Assembly: GCA_036393835.1 (NCBI GenBank)
Contig: DASWGI010000255.1
Span: 1-30,002 of the forward strand
Length of the DNA stretch: 30,002 bases
Direction of reading: 5' to 3'
From: VBKO01 sp036393835
Lineage (GTDB): Bacteria > Myxococcota > Myxococcia > Myxococcales > 40CM-4-68-19
Under the pieces are notes generated by a model, which made no database searches, was not told where the DNA came from, and was given only the letters and a program-made list of their open reading frames with translations. Made by a program: the position numbers and the translations under genes. Below are positions 29,828-30,002 of the stretch, in pieces (the stretch's first letter is position 1; each line of letters starts with the position of its first letter).

Positions 29828-29861
29828 CCGGGCCGGGCGGGATGTCCCACCTCCGGCCCGG
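29828..29861 (+). terminator. Strong hairpin directly after the beta-barrel gene
   Basis: CCGGGCCGG (29828-29836) pairs perfectly with CCGGCCCGG (29853-29861), and the loop contains a nested GGGA/TCCC stem. It begins at the base after the TGA stop. There is no T-run, so it would be a terminator without a U-tract or an mRNA 3'-end protector rather than a classical intrinsic terminator. Confidence 0.45.
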
Positions 29862-29964
29862 CAGGCGCCCGATCGAAAAGGATGCGGGAAACCGGGCGCC
29901 CTGCGGTATGCTTCCCGACCCACCGGCCGTCGTCCCTTTCAGCAGAGCGAGCCAAGGAATGCCG

Positions 29965-30002
29965 ATGAGCGAAGAGATCACCGCCCCCCGTTCCGTGCCC
30001 CC
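29965..30002 (+). CDS. Start of a further gene (3' part outside window)
   Basis: Only the first codons are present (MSEEITAPRSVP...). The ATG at 29965 is preferred over the in-frame ATG at 29959 because AAGGA at 29954-29958 is then about six bases away. A TATGCT hexamer at 29907-29912 may be a -10 box. Too little is present to name a product. Confidence 0.45.
   Translation, partial: MSEEITAPRSVP

Overview
This very GC-rich window (roughly 70 % by eye) is densely packed, with many GTG starts and long false reading frames opposite real genes. Gene content is that of a Gram-negative bacterium with full lipid A/inner-core genes. The style resembles a myxobacterium (Myxococcota, possibly Anaeromyxobacter-like). 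That assignment is inference; no rRNA or other marker gene is present.

Left part (1-8751). A minus-strand MacAB/LolCDE-type exporter operon (small membrane protein, adaptor, ATPase, permease cut by the window edge) is divergent from a CGNR zinc-finger regulator. The two promoters overlap inside an inverted repeat at 3261-3298. Next come a soluble PRC-barrel/MgtE-N/CBS protein and an overlapping NRAMP-related transporter, probably a magnesium uptake pair. A PAS-PAS-GGDEF-EAL cyclic-di-GMP protein follows on the minus strand.

Centre (8833-23490). Seventeen plus-strand genes run with no gap above 46 bases, and most overlap by 4 bases. Order: marC, a putative outer-membrane protein, waaA (kdtA), lpxK, an LpxL-type acyltransferase, separate ADP-heptose kinase and nucleotidyltransferase genes, a family-2 glycosyltransferase, a Trm112-like zinc protein, two family-9 glycosyltransferases, yicC and gmk. 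These supply Kdo transfer, lipid A phosphorylation and acylation, and heptose core assembly. The run continues into a four-gene group that is the best candidate for a poorly described system: a DUF350 membrane protein, a glutathionylspermidine-synthase-like ATP-grasp ligase, an unrecognised protein with a Tat-like signal and an Arg/Ser/Gly-rich tail, and a DUF1517-like soluble protein.

Right part (23491-30002). An EamA exporter (minus) is followed by mutL, a cysteine dioxygenase with a eukaryote-like cofactor cysteine, a TPR lipoprotein, an acidic hypothetical protein (minus), a small outer-membrane beta-barrel and the first codons of another gene. Two dispersed elements each occur twice: a GCGGAG-unit inverted repeat between converging genes (23578-23645, 28520-28625), and a two-hairpin motif upstream of the dioxygenase and the barrel gene (26669-26708, 29107-29140). 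The CBS gene and mutL share an identical apparent leaderless promoter layout. No gene-free stretch exceeds 300 bases; the largest gap is 26641-26845. No tRNA, rRNA, CRISPR array or insertion sequence was seen.
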